From NCBI GenBank assembly GCA_029706075.1, contig JAINUG010000005.1, positions 5,011,001 to 5,075,000 on the forward strand: 64,000 bases of DNA. The letters run 5' to 3'. This DNA is from Aldrovandia affinis (Eukaryota > Chordata > Actinopteri > Notacanthiformes > Halosauridae). Made by a program: the position numbers and the translations under genes. Under the pieces are notes generated by a model, which ran no database searches, was not told where the DNA came from, and saw nothing but the letters and a program-made list of their open reading frames with translations. This document shows, in pieces, positions 34,819-47,155 of this stretch (position 1 is the first letter of the stretch; each line of letters opens with the position of its first letter).

Positions 34819-36219
34819 CCAGTATTATATTATTTAATATGGGTTATTTAGACATTTTAGTAGGGTAATGATTGAAATATTTTTTCCCCCGCATGAAAAT
34901 AGAGTTTGCCACGTGATTTACTATCATGGTATTGGGTTAAGTTTATGATAGTACTATTTCATATACCGTCATACCCCCAAGTTACAAGTATGATGCCTTA
35001 GTTCGGGTAGCCCATGTGTGTTCCTTACTAGCTAGCTAGAATATTCTGCTGCATAGTTTTACAAGACCTATACTAGATTCAGCTATATAAATTCACTTAC
35101 ACTGTGTTGCTGGAGATAAGCCCACATGTCCACCCTTTTCCTCTTGGACATTGCTCTGAATCTCTTATATGTAAAGCCAAACAAATGTCTTTAAAATAAG
35201 TACTCCCATGGTTTTAAATTAAGTTGATTTCTGTTGTAAAAAATGTTTTATATCAATACAACTACTGTAATATTTGGCAATCAAGTCCATCAATAAACAT
35301 AGTTTAAGCCTATTTTCACATGGGAATACAGCATCCTACTGGATGGGCGTGGTGATGATATTCAGTCCGCCAACTGCCACCACCAACCCATACCAAGTGG
35401 AATACATGCACTCCCTATGAAAAGTACATTAATTTGCATCAATATTGCCCCAAAAAGCACAAAACTGGCTTACATTGCAATGTGTAATGATGGATATTGC
35501 TGTTTTAAAGACTAATTTTGGATTTTCTTATCAATGCAAAATAGCATAAATGTGCTTATAAAATATAGGATTGCTGAAATAATGAACACAAAGTCATAGT
35601 TTTCTTATTCCAGGGCATCACATTCTGTGGAAATATAGCCCTGCTATGTTTTAGAAATTAACTGCAATTCTGAGAGCAATCAAGGTTAATATACATAGCT
35701 TTTCACATGGTCAACTAACCTTTGCTTTTGTTACCAGCTCAAACGAAATACCTTTAAATGTACTCATATAATCCAGGATTTTGACAGGAGTGCTCCTTTA
35801 AGGTCACTGACATTAACTCAGAATGTTGTCATTAGTAGCATCAAAGCAAGTTACCATATCAGAGTTATGTTCTGAGAAGTTAACTTTTTTTAAGAAAAGG
35901 ACTGACTAGCAGTTAGTTAAAAGATCCACAGCACAGCCATAGGTTGTGGGGAGCTCACAAACGATAGCCAGCTAATGTTAGCTTGCAAGGTTGTGGAACA
36001 TAAGTAATACACATCAAAATGTATTTTCATGAATGCAACTTAATTTACCTCTCAGTTAGCTGCTACTCTGCCAGTCAGCTAGTTAGTTAGCTCAGTTTAC
36101 TGACTTCATCCACATCACAGCTGACCATATTACTAACGTTAACCTATCACTTTGATGATGGCCTTGTAGTCTACTTGTCTGTTTAGTGATGGCATCCAAA
36201 GATTATAATGTTCCTGGTG

Positions 36220-36240
36220 CTTGTCAAGGCACTTGACAAG
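36220..36240. repeat. Short perfect inverted repeat
   Basis: CTTGTCAAG and CTTGACAAG are separated by GCA. It lies within the hAT-like element. Confidence 0.6.
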
Positions 36241-36435
36241 AGAGGAAGAGATGCATCTCTTTCTGCGTGGACCTAGTGCCGTCTGTTCTGCGTTTTTAGT
36301 TCAAAACTATTTTCTGGATATTTTAAACAGAAAATACTATTTTATTCATTTTAAAGGGTTGTGGGGACAAAATCGCCCCTTTCAAAAAGTGGAGGGGACA
36401 TGTCTCCATTGTCCCCGGTGGAGTCTACATCCCTG

Positions 36436-36550
36436 TATGTCTGCGCTTGTGGACTGCCCTCTTCAATTCAAACCACAAAGTTTAGATCGGGTCCAAGTCT
36501 GGAGACTGAGTTGGCCATTGCTACAACCGTTGATTGTATGTGGGCCTTAT
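36436..36550 (-). mobile_element. Tc1-type transposon, continuation
   Basis: TGTGGACTGCCCTCTTCAAT and GGTCCAAGTCTGGAGACTGA correspond to the transposase region encoding the PNLNPIE motif (minus strand). The same segment exists at 58850-58925. It is the other half of the Tc1 begun at 33090. Confidence 0.7.
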
Positions 36551-37480
36551 AAAGTTTGGTCTGGACTTTTTTAAGGCTAAAGAAAAGCCCTACTTTGACA
36601 AGCAAGCTACTAAATGGAAAACTAAGTTTGACATAAAATGTGGTAAATATATTTAAATTAAAACAATATGTAATAACTCCCATTTTCTAGAGACACAGAA
36701 GAGCTCTCACATTTATTTTTTGTGCAAATCACATTGCAATGGTGTCTGGTTATTTAGCCTGTTAAGAATCAATGTTAAAAATAGATTACTAATAGTTTAC
36801 TAACTGCAAGTCCTGTATGGAACTCAAAAAGAGAAAATAACTAGCAGGTATTTTCTGTGCTTAATGAGAGCTTGGGGCCCTGGTGCGCTTTACTTTGTGC
36901 TTTTGGTTGTATTCAAGCAGTTCACTGCTTGTTGGGACATTTTCTACACCTTCAATGCTACTGTCAAAGGAGGCCATGGAAGCCCATTGAGAAAGAGGCC
37001 CTCCCTGTACTCAGCTTGGTCACGGTCATTATTGCTGCATGAACAAATTAACATAATGTAGATTTCTGGACACTCATCAGCAACAGCTTAGCTTGAAGAA
37101 GTAACTGGGCAATCTCCATTCTTATAATTCCTCTGAGAAGGTCTTAAATCTTAAAACTCTAAGCCTTAAGCGATGTGCTGAAGTGATAGGGTCTCTGGAA
37201 TCATCAAACAGATAACACATTCAGCCCATGTCTTCACAGGGCTTGGGGGGGACAAAACTGGATCTAACACATCTCAAAGCTCTATGTCTCCTGTCATGGG
37301 AGTGTTCAGTTGTGGTTGTCTCTCTGCTCATCCCCCCAGGACAATTCACTAGAGTGCTGCTATACCACAGTGCATTTACTGCTAGATGTACTTGTTTCAT
37401 GCAGTTCAATGTTTTTTATGTGTGTTTGTGCGCATATGTGTGTTTACTTGTTCACATGCACATGTGTGTGGGTATGCACC

Positions 37481-38230
37481 AGGGGCCTGTCTCATGAAGC
37501 AGGACTAGTGGGTTAGCGAGCTAATTTTGGGTTTAAGCCTGGGTTTTCGGGCTCACGACTTTTAACCAGGTTGTATCGCCATGGTAACTTATGCTATGAA
37601 CCTAACCTGCTCCGGAGTAGGTTAAGTTCAGGCTAACGGATCAAATCCTATAATAATCCTGCCCCCTCACCAATCAGTTCTCTGGAAAATGGCCTCACCA
37701 ATCCTAGAGAATTGCCTAATCTTTTTTGTAATGTCAGGGATACAGATTCTCAGCGGAGGGAATATTTTATCTTTGCACGCTTCTGGAGTCACAAATGCCA
37801 CTTGTCAAAGCCATGCTATCACTGTGCAGCAGTATGTATGTATTGCCCTACATTTTCTAGCCACCAGTACATATATGTATTCCGTACATATATGTATATG
37901 TGAACCTGAGCAAACATACAGTTTATATAGTTGTATGTATATAATTATCAATAATGAATAAAATGTACTGTTGCATATTAAGTGTGGTGAAATTTTCTCA
38001 TATGATTCCTGATAGATTGCACTCACATTACGATCACCCTGGGTGAGCCACAGTCGTGAGACCGAAGTTAGCTGGCTAACCCACCAATCCTTCTTCGTGA
38101 AACAGTGCTCTGGATCTGTTCATATTGCATAAATTGGCTGTGTTACAAACACTGCCCCCTTTGCTCATAGCTTGATCGGAAAAACCAGGGTTGACAGACC
38201 GAGTTGATAACACCGTCATGAGACAGGTTA
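37481..38230 (+). mobile_element. Harbinger-type element with transposase remnant
   Basis: The left end GGGGCCTGTCTCATGAAGCA matches the reverse complement of right-end sequences at 38035-38110 (GGTGGGTTAGCCAGCTAAC, TCTCACGAC) and of TCATGAGACAGG at 38216-38227. Inside, a frame near 37805-37900 reads AITVQQYVCIALHFLATSTY, which resembles the conserved LQQVCVALRFFATGT segment of HARBI1-like transposases. Everything after it is lost. The right boundary is uncertain because two right-end-like segments follow each other. Confidence 0.6.
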
Positions 38231-38284
38231 GCCTTAATTGCCTTTGTTAGGCTTTGTGTAGCCAGAGTTGCTAATCTGTTTTTC

Positions 38285-38668
38285 CCTTCTTGAACCAATG
38301 CATGGACATCATGGTAGAGGAGTATGCACTTTTTGGCCCCTAGTTGATGATGTCTTTCCCTCCCACTTCCATGTCAACATCATCTTAGCCACTATTCCTC
38401 TTGAAACATCAGCAGGTTGAGCAGTCTTCAACACTGAAGCTCCTGCCAAATGTGCCCCAACAGTCACCCCACTTCCAAGTCAACAGGATCTCTTCTCCTA
38501 GCCAGGGTAGCCAGTATAATGGGCATTTTTATACATGGCCCTAAGCATGATGGCATGTTAATTGCTTAATTAACTCAGGAATCACACCTGTATGGAAGCA
38601 CCTGCTTTCAGTATACTTTGTATCCCTCATTTACTCAAGTATTTCATTTATTTTGGCACTTACCTGTA
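38285..38668 (-). mobile_element. Tc1-like transposon fragment, second family
   Basis: The end reads CTCATTTACTCAAGTATTTC then TTTATTTTGGCACTTACCTG next to TA. This is the reverse complement of a widespread fish Tc1 terminal repeat (CAAAATAAAGGAAACACTTGAG type). The adjoining 300 bases correspond to the 5' untranslated and N-terminal transposase region; GAAACATCAGCAGGTTGAGC is shared with the copy at 61860. Confidence 0.65.
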
Positions 38669-41285
38669 TGTTAGTCTACATTTTAATAAGGGGTGGGTGC
38701 TGGGCTCAGGAAGTATGGGAACGACTATTCTATAGCTTATTATCAGATACCTTTCTCCCCAGGCTGACTGAGGGGTTACCATGCAGCCTAAAGCAAAACT
38801 CCTCCTGGTAAAAATGTAAGAATGTGACCAAAAATGTGGCCAGCAGGAAAGGGTTAAACTTCTGTTGTGTTCTGGGTTAATGAGCTGGAAGTGGTTAAAC
38901 TCTTCCTTCATGTTTCTTTTTTTTTAATGCTGGGGGTAGTTGATTGCTCCAGGTGTTGGATCAGAAAGGGCGAAGTGTATCATTTGATGCCATTTCCTGA
39001 GCTGCAGCCAGACTCGTAATTCATGGCTTTGCTTTCTATCTCACAATCGAAGCTTGTCATTTCAAGCAATGGGATGTGTTTCACAGAGGACGTTAGTGGA
39101 ACATGTGAATGAACTCTTCTTACCTCTCAGTGCGGGTGCACACATTTAGTCTTTGTTGGAAAGCATAAACATGGGAATTCAGTGTAGAATTATCAGACCT
39201 TAGACAGAGAATTGCTCAGAGTGAATGAAAAAGAGAAGTCGGTCTTTATTGTGTCTGTGTGTATGATTAAGTGTGATGGAGTTCCTCCTTCTTCCTTACT
39301 GTCAGGGTGAGACTTGTGGGGCAGTAGGGCGGGCCCTGGAGGAAGATGTTATCAGCAGACAGAGGGGAGTGATTCATGTCCCTGTGCTCCTGGTTCTGTG
39401 GAGATGGCCACCATGGCACACACTGCAGCTGTTCTCCAGGATCATGAGAGAATTGTGAAGTGTTCCTGCTACTGCTCTTCTAGATATAGATTCACCTGTA
39501 GCACATTTGCACAAGTGCAAAACAACTTTAGTTGTGGGGCATTAATAAATGCCCTGCTGTTCCATGTGAAAAGAGAGAACATGGAGGACTTTTCACCTTT
39601 TCACAGACAGTGAGGAAGTAGAGCTAATGGACTGTGGGCAAGACAGGATACAAGGAGACAGAATTAATTGTGAACACGCTGTATATATTTAGATAAGTTT
39701 TATGCTCCTGTTATTTATATGTGTTGAGTGGTTTGGCACACATTGGCCTTGCACTGCCAAAGACAGTGAAATAGCGTGAAAGAGAAAGACGAGAGAGAGG
39801 AAAGAGGGAAAGTAAGGATCATTATTTAGTCTCTTGCTCTTCCCTGTCTCAGCAATGTTCAGGAAGTTAAAGGGTTGAGGGTTGCAAAATTGCAAAAAGC
39901 TAAATTAAAGACAATAAATTCTCATTCAGTTTTTTGGCATCCCCTTGGTACCCTGCTCTGGGCACTCCACAGGTGCCTAATGACTGTATCACGGTAGGGA
40001 GGTAGCACCTGAACATTGACTTAACCACTTACTGGCAGACCAGGACCCTAACAGCGATGTGGGCTTTTCCATCAACTCATAGGGCTTTAAGTTTGGCCCC
40101 AGAATGGGTCCTTCCATCAGGAATCTGTGCTATTTGTTACCAGTAACTGGCACAAAGCTCAATATTATATGTTAGATTAGATCTTGTCTTAAACAATAAT
40201 ATAATAATGCATATTTTAACTGTCCATTAGTCCTCCACCTCCTGGTGGCTCCTTGTGCACTCTTGTATTTTCCCAGATTACTGTTCAACTCTGAAAGGAC
40301 ATATAAACTATGACAAAAATGATTGTCCAGCAATATTAACAAACTAAACAATTGCATTGTTTCCATTGATGCATGTGAATGCTCCAATGAGTAGCTGTGT
40401 GTGAGTGTTAGAACAGACAAATGACATTGATTGGTGTGATAAACCAAGCCTGGCTCTTGCTCTCTCTCCTCTGGTATACTCGAGGCTACTCTGTGCAGCA
40501 CTGGGGTGAGAGCCTTTTGTTTACCTGGTCTTTATCTCCTACCTGCCCTCTGTCCTCGGCCCTTTGCAGTGGAAATTCCTACGTAACTTGGCAGAACTTG
40601 CCGGCAGTTCTTACCCTGAACTGTCGGTCTCGCCCTTTATTACATTCCATGGCTGAGTGAGGCAACTGATGGCCATTTGATTTGTGGTTCTCCACCCAGA
40701 TTTACGTAGCCTCGAGGGGTAGAATGCAACGAGAGGCCAATTCTGTCTCTGTCATCTGAGGGATAGGGCACCACGGGGTAGCACACTGTATATCCCCTCT
40801 CTGTAAACTAGCTGAAATAAGGCAAAGGTACCTGGGAAAAAGTTTAAAACAGTTTGGCTTTAAAGTCAAAAGAGATTGAAAACCCTGAAAAGTATTTCAG
40901 GTATATATGTAACTTTCAAATAACTATAAAGTCAAAATAACTGCATTTGCTCTGTGTATGGTTATCTTTTATGTTCACTCGAAAGTCCAGAAACAATCCA
41001 GCATGAGGCTTTTTGCAGTTCACGCTGGGCAAGACGTGAGGCAAGGAAAGCCCACCTGGGCGATGTTTCAATTCCCTCTTCTCCCCTTATTTTTCTGAAC
41101 AGAAAAACTTTTCATCCCATCTGTCATGCTCTGTTGTTCTTTTTACAGTCCCTATTATAATAGGCAATGCATCTGATGCTTGTTTTTCAACATTGCAACA
41201 ATGCTTTTTGCTATGTCCCTTAGAAATAAACAAAGAAACAGATAAATAAATACATAATGACATTAAAGCAGATTTCATCTGCTGT

Positions 41286-41398
41286 TTGGTGCGGGTGGCT
41301 ACAAGACAAAGTCTGATAAACTGGTTCTTAAATCGGGCTGTGAACTCTGAGATTCAGCACATATCAAGATAATGAGTGTGATCTGTTGATTTAGATAG
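41286..41398 (+). repeat. Interspersed repeat, copy 2
   Basis: Matches the reverse complement of 34397-34512, including GATTCAGCACATATCA and GTGATCTGTTG. The family is not recognised. Confidence 0.75.
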
Positions 41399-42041
41399 CT
41401 TAAGTGATCAGATGTTGCAAAACAGAGTGATGCTGCTTCAGCATTAGGTTATTATTCCACCAGTGTGTGTAACTGCCATAGACTGCAGCTGGACTCAGAG
41501 GGAAGTCTCCCTACAGCCAAGGTCAGCAATGGAGAAATGCAAGCCCCCTCTTTTCAATCCATATATTATGCACTACAGGCACGCCAGAATGCACCCTAAC
41601 GACAGGGCTTCAACACAGGAGCCTTAGCCCTTCAATGCTCTGATGCTGTATTGTGATGTCTGTCTCAGTCTCACCTTATATCATACAGATGCAGAGCTAT
41701 GAAGTAAGTACATAATGAGAATTACATTTATTCTTCCTGTCATCTCATGATGTAGAGTATTCTTTGTTACACAATGACTGTGGCCTGACCGTCTTGATGA
41801 ACACCACATGTGGCTAAATCCTGCCAGGCCACTTCACCATGTTATACAGTCATAACTACATTCACATTGAACACCTGCTTTTAAATGGTGTGGTCACGTT
41901 ATTGTCTCGTACTCTGTATAGAGCTGTACACAGACAGCTGTTACCAGCATTTACTTCTGGCAATCCAAGTATATTTTGCAAGGACCTTTTGTATAAACAA
42001 CTGAAATAAATACACAAAGCTGCAGGGAATGGGGCCCATTG

Positions 42042-42418
42042 CAGGGTTCCCATGCGTCATGGAAAAACCTTGACAATTATTATGGCATGGATATGTCATG
42101 GAAAAAAGCTATATGTCATGGAAATGTCATGGAAATGTTTGAATCCATGCAATGTATATATATTTTTTATTTTCCGATAATGTTACCGCAAAATGTCTGT
42201 TCTCCTGCCACTGTTGTTGCCACCTGCTATGGCTGTTCTCACACATACACACACAATGAGATGTATGTTTGCACTGGCAACAAAACGTGTTAAGTTATGA
42301 AAGTAAAGTCCATTTTTACGTCAGTCGCCCCCAAAAAAGTCAATGAAACCTTACATTTCTCATGGAAATGTCATGGAAATGTCATGGAAAATGGAAATTG
42401 ATTTGAGTGGGAACCCTG
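42042..42418. mobile_element. Non-autonomous DNA element with GTCATGGAAA repeats
   Basis: CAGGGTTCCC at the left and GGGAACCCTG at the right form perfect 10-bp inverted ends, flanked by CCATTG at 42036-42041 and 42419-42424. Several copies of GTCATGGAAA lie just inside each end. There is no coding sequence. The class is uncertain; hAT is possible if the target duplication has decayed from 8 bp. Confidence 0.6.
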
Positions 42419-43428
42419 CCATTGGCAGTGCTGGGAATTTGTATGATCATATTAGTTTTCCAGACTATTTCCTGCACTTGTTTTTTGTGAATTTGTACAT
42501 TCGTAAAATAATTTAAGTGCTCTGTTTGTTGGTTAACTCATGTTCTGAATTGTCGTGTAAATTCTCCAATCTTCAAGCACTCAGAGTACACTCTGGAAAC
42601 TCCCTACTGAATAATGCTAATGCATTCTAATTTCAAAATGGCAGTTGAAATAATGATTAGATGTGGTGGATGTGGTTTAGTTGACTCGGCATACATTTTA
42701 GTTCAAAATGACTTGTAATAGTCTAAGTATTTTCTGTTAGTTTTTTAGAATTGCAAATACCAAAATCTGATCTCCGTGTAACATGTGGCAGCTGTAACTG
42801 GTTAGATCCTGCTTGCTAGTTCAATCCTGCCATCTTCTCATGGATTTAGGTATTTTGGAAATTTACGGAATGATTGATTCCATAATGCTCTGATGAGGCT
42901 CTGATGAATTTATTAATGCATCATTTATTTCTGTCAATATCCTCCCTTACCTGTGCTATTTAAGCTTTTTTTCTTTGCATAGTGATGGATAGTGTGGGTT
43001 TGCCTGTGAAAGAAAATATAATAATAACACCCCTGCAGTTTGATTGCCATGCAAAGTTAAGCTGGCCAGTCAAATATTTAATTGTGAGAAGGTAGATTTT
43101 TCTCCTTGTGAAAAAGGTAACCAGCAGGTCAAAGACCAGCAAGCACAAACATGAATATTTAGGGAAGGGGAAGTGGAGGGATTGTGATTAAACTAAACAT
43201 TCCTTCTCCTTGTGATGTGTTCCTTACAGCTTATTTTCTTTAAACAGTGTTAGGGCTTTATAACATCAGCTTGGGGCTATTTAAAATGGTCTGTATGTCT
43301 TCACAGGCATGGGGAAGCCATATTTGTGGAAGCGTTGTCTTAGCCTGTTCAAGATGCCCAGTCTATCATAACTAATATAATCAACTGTCAAGCTGTTTTT
43401 CCCTTCTCTGATTAATGCTCCCTCTTTG

Positions 43429-43458
43429 TCTCTCTCTCTCTCTCTCTCCCTCTCTCTT
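43429..43458. repeat. (TC)n microsatellite in a pyrimidine-rich tract
   Basis: A TC run inside a longer CT-rich stretch reaching about 43515. Confidence 0.85.
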
Positions 43459-46400
43459 CTCTAATTTCCTAAATAATTTGCTTCTCTCTCACACTTCCCT
43501 CTCTTCCTCTCTGTAATCCCTCTCCACCTCCAAACCGTCTGCCCTTGCTTATGTATTCTGCCGTGTTTTCTCTCTTTATTTTAGTCATTCTCTTATTCTC
43601 TGTCTGGGCCTGCCTTGATGAGAACTCTTTCTCCTACCATGTGTCCATGTCTTAATCCTCCTTCTTCAACCCTCTGCCAAGCAGTATATTCAGCTACATC
43701 ATCCACAGCCTATTGTGCAGTCTTTTCCACTTACAGATTATTTAATGTGTTGTCCTTCCCCAGGATTCCTCAGCAGTGATGCTGGCCCCTGTTTCATACT
43801 TTTATGTAGTGCCAGACAGGTTGAAACACAATTTGACAAAACTGCCACATGTAATAAGAACTCCACCTCTCCTTAGCTGTACAGTAGTTCTATAGTAATG
43901 TCCTGCAGCCTTCTAAACTGTAGCTGTTGTTTGACATAAACAGGATGGCAGTGAGATGAGCTCCAGGTAGATTATATATGTGCATTGGAAAGAAGTAGCA
44001 AGTAGGTATTTAAAGTCGTTAATGTCTTCCACAGAATGTTTCCACAGAATCATTTCTCACTCAACTGTGATTCATCAGTGGGTTGATAATAAATGATAGA
44101 CCCCCTCTACCGCCCACCCACCCACCACGCACTCGCCTATACAAACACACAAGCACACAGACACATATACTCCTGGTCAGAAATGAGCAGAAATGAGACT
44201 CAAGATAAGCTCAGGAGTTTTTTGAGAAACATTTGGAGGATGTTGAGTTTAATTTTTTTTGAATGGGGGTTAGTTTCCAGGTCAGTTACTGCTACAGTCT
44301 GATATTCTATTTCATGTTGGAATTTCTGAGAATTTAAACTCTAGACCACAACCCAGTGCTAACAGCCCTGGCCACTGCTGTGTTCCTGACGCTCCAGTAG
44401 TCATGACTAATGAGTTGGACAGATGGATATTGTCCCTGCTCACTCAGCAACAGGGCCTTGTTTGTCAACAGTGGGCATTTGCCTCCGTTATTTATTTAGT
44501 TGGTTCTGGCTAAAAATAGCCACTGGCTTGGTGGCCCATGTGGAGAAGATGAAGACAGAGCTTGGGAGTGTGGTGGCTATGGAGGGAGATCACAGCTGTC
44601 CTCTGTCTTCAGGAACTCACTTCATTCACGTCCCCATGGATTGGTGCATATAGATTGGAGAGGCCTGTTTTAAACAGTGACTGTGTCCATTGGGCCAATA
44701 GTTCCTCCATTAGCTGCACTCCAACAGGTGTCTGTAAACAGTTGCTCTGGTGTAGGATTATATCCATGTCACATAATTTGCCTTCTTTCGTCATCTCACT
44801 ACAAAAATACAATTAAAAAAATAATGGCTTGACACAGCTGGTGGTGTTACTTTCCAACTTTGAGATTTGATATAGATTTCAAGAATTGAACTGAACCAGA
44901 TATAGAATTGAAACAGATGTATTGCTATTCAAAGGTACATTTCTAGCTTAAGGTAGAGACTGGAAAATTGTTAGGTGTTGAAATCAAAACTCCTATTGTG
45001 TTGTAAGATGAGTGTCTAGCAACTAAAATTGCAAAAGGGTGAATGGGTTGAAACTGACTTGGAGTGTTTTATCAGAAAGTAAGGGGAAATGCCCCTGTGT
45101 TGGTAGATAGCGGCACAGAGGCATTTATATAAATGCTATGCTGTGACAGTGACAGGCCTGAGATGAGTCCTGGCCCTCAGCAACCAAACACCCGTCGTTG
45201 ACACAGAGGCATTTGAGCCCCTCATCTTTCTACAGCATCAGGGTCACCGGAACAGATAGCAAGCCCCAGGTACAGGTGAGCACTTTCACCTTCAGAGCAG
45301 AAAAATGGCATAAATCACAAAATGGGGTACATGGTGACCATAAAATGTATGATTTATCTTTATTTACATTCTACTTCATGTTGGAATTTCTGAGCCCCCT
45401 TCCAAGAATGATTTCACCATGACATGTTTGACGTTTAACAGGAGTGCGTCAGAGTTTGTGACCTCCTGTACAGGAATGTTCACACTCATTTATGGTGTTT
45501 TTAAAGTTTCTAGAAGTAAAATAACCTCAAGCCTGGTGAGATTATTAATTGAATATTTAATGTTTTTAAAAATGAAAAAACAATGGAGTTCCATATGCGG
45601 CATTAAAATTAAGCAAAACTCTGAGGCAGTATTCAGTTCTGGGTAGGCTGGTACAATTTCAGATAGGCTACGTTTTAACTTTGTTTGTTAAAATCTCGAC
45701 ACGTGTACACTATGTTACTTTGTTTCTAACTGGGAATTCCCTGTCAAATTTCCATGATGAATGGTCAGGTCTCCTCTCTCTGGCTACTGGTTACATTTAA
45801 AGGTGCCTGGCCCATGCTATTCAAAATGACTATTTAGTTTATGTCACATTCTGTGTATACAGTATGCCTGAACCTGGACATATTCCAGAAATGTATTATT
45901 TTATTGTGAGTGCTCAAGACTCACATTTATCTGTGTAGAAGCTAGCTTGGCAAAGGGAACATGGCAATTAAATTAGTGTTGAAATGAATGTTTAATTCAA
46001 TTATTTTTTGTCTTAATTTCATGTACACTTATTTTTCTTTGTTGATTGCTGCTGTCTTGCCCAGATTTCTTGTTAGGTAGACAGTAATGAAATTAAATTA
46101 ATATTTTAGCATAGTTCATCAATAACTTCATTCGAAATGTATTTCATTTTAAACGTATATAGCATTTCCTGGGTGGACATGCTTGCATTTCTCAGTAAAC
46201 CGTATAGCTATCTAAACTGAAGACAGAAACAGGGTGAGACAATGCATGGTCATTCAGTTGTATTTTCTCATGTGGCAATTTTCCTGCTCAGGACCTAGTA
46301 AGATTTACAGAACCGCTATGGTTTTAGTGGGAACAAAAGCAGCAACATTCCTGTATAAAGCATGCAAACGGTTACGACGTTCCTACGTATAACGGTTACA

Positions 46401-46535
46401 CATTGCCAGATAACAGTGCATTCATAATATAATGTATATAAAAATGTTAATGCACTAGCTAGCTAACTAGTTAATGATCAAACCAAACATTTAAACAATT
46501 TTTTCTATTTTCTTTGTCTGCTGTTTTGTTCCGTT

Positions 46536-46602
46536 TTTCTTCTCATTTTTAGTCAATATCCAATTATACCTTCCTTTTCATGTCAATGATCCCAGCCATC
46601 CT
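46536..46602 (-). mobile_element. SINE tail fragment
   Basis: The reverse complement (GACATGAAAAGGAAGGTATAATTGG) matches the tail of the copy at 33636. It directly abuts the next repeat. Confidence 0.5.
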
Positions 46603-46647
46603 AACATTTCGCATCCATCTATATCTTAACGATATTCCCATTATGAA

Positions 46648-46800
46648 AATCCATCCATCCATCCATCCATTATCCGACATTTGGCATGCAGCTGGGCACC
46701 AGCCTCCTCGAGAGGCAGAATACACCCTGGACAGGGAACCATTGCAGGGCACACACACCATTCACTAACATTACCTACGGGCAATTTAGACTCTCCATCT
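46648..46800 (-). mobile_element. LINE-like 3' fragment with (CCAT)n
   Basis: A (CCAT)n run is followed by segments such as AATACACCCTGGACAGGGAA, GCAGGGCACACACACCATTC and ACGGGCAATTTAGACTCTCC. This order is a common interspersed repeat of teleost genomes. The simple repeat would be its 3' end on the minus strand. No ORF is kept. Confidence 0.6.
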
Positions 46801-47155
46801 GCATCTTTGATAGCAATTAACTGCAGAAAGGCCCCGGCCTATAACAATCCGATTACATTATGAAAATGGGTAGCAATTTGACATAGGAGCATTGTATTAA
46901 GTAATCACATTGCCAAATAATTGCTACATAGTGAACATTAGCTAGCTAGCTGATTGATAGCTGGGTAGTATTTAACGTTGCAAGTAGTTTTGTCTAGTTT
47001 TATCTTCTATGTGCATAGTTAAGAAATGTGTAACCTTTGTCAGTTGATTCTTGAAAGGTCATAAAATGTGTTAAATATATTCAGTGTCCTCAGCATCAAA
47101 ATCCATTGTAACTCCCTAACGGTAGTTAGCAGCATCTTTGTTTTAGTTACTGAAC

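Larger units (their letters stand above)
33389..36435 (-). mobile_element. hAT-like element (3.0 kb) inserted in a Tc1
   Basis: The ends are CAAGGGCGTAGACTT at the left and, reverse-complemented, CAGGGATGTAGACTC at the right: imperfect terminal inverted repeats followed in both cases by a G-rich GGGGGG/GGGGAC run. Tc1 sequence resumes on both sides. A BED-type zinc-finger ORF remains on the minus strand at 33860-34066, but no catalytic domain was recognised, and SINEs have inserted within it. It is a decayed, internally rearranged copy. No clear target duplication was seen, so the class is tentative. Confidence 0.5.

Noticed and set aside
39301..39400. Possible col4a6 exon 3 (GAGACTTGTGGGGCAGTAGG)
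   Set aside because: It lacks the PCGGxDCS pattern, following Gly-X-Y repeats and a donor.
45233..45273. Exon-like segment between TTTCTACAG and GTGAGC
   Set aside because: No glycine repeat or 7S motif in any frame and one frame has a stop. A chance pair of splice-like sites.
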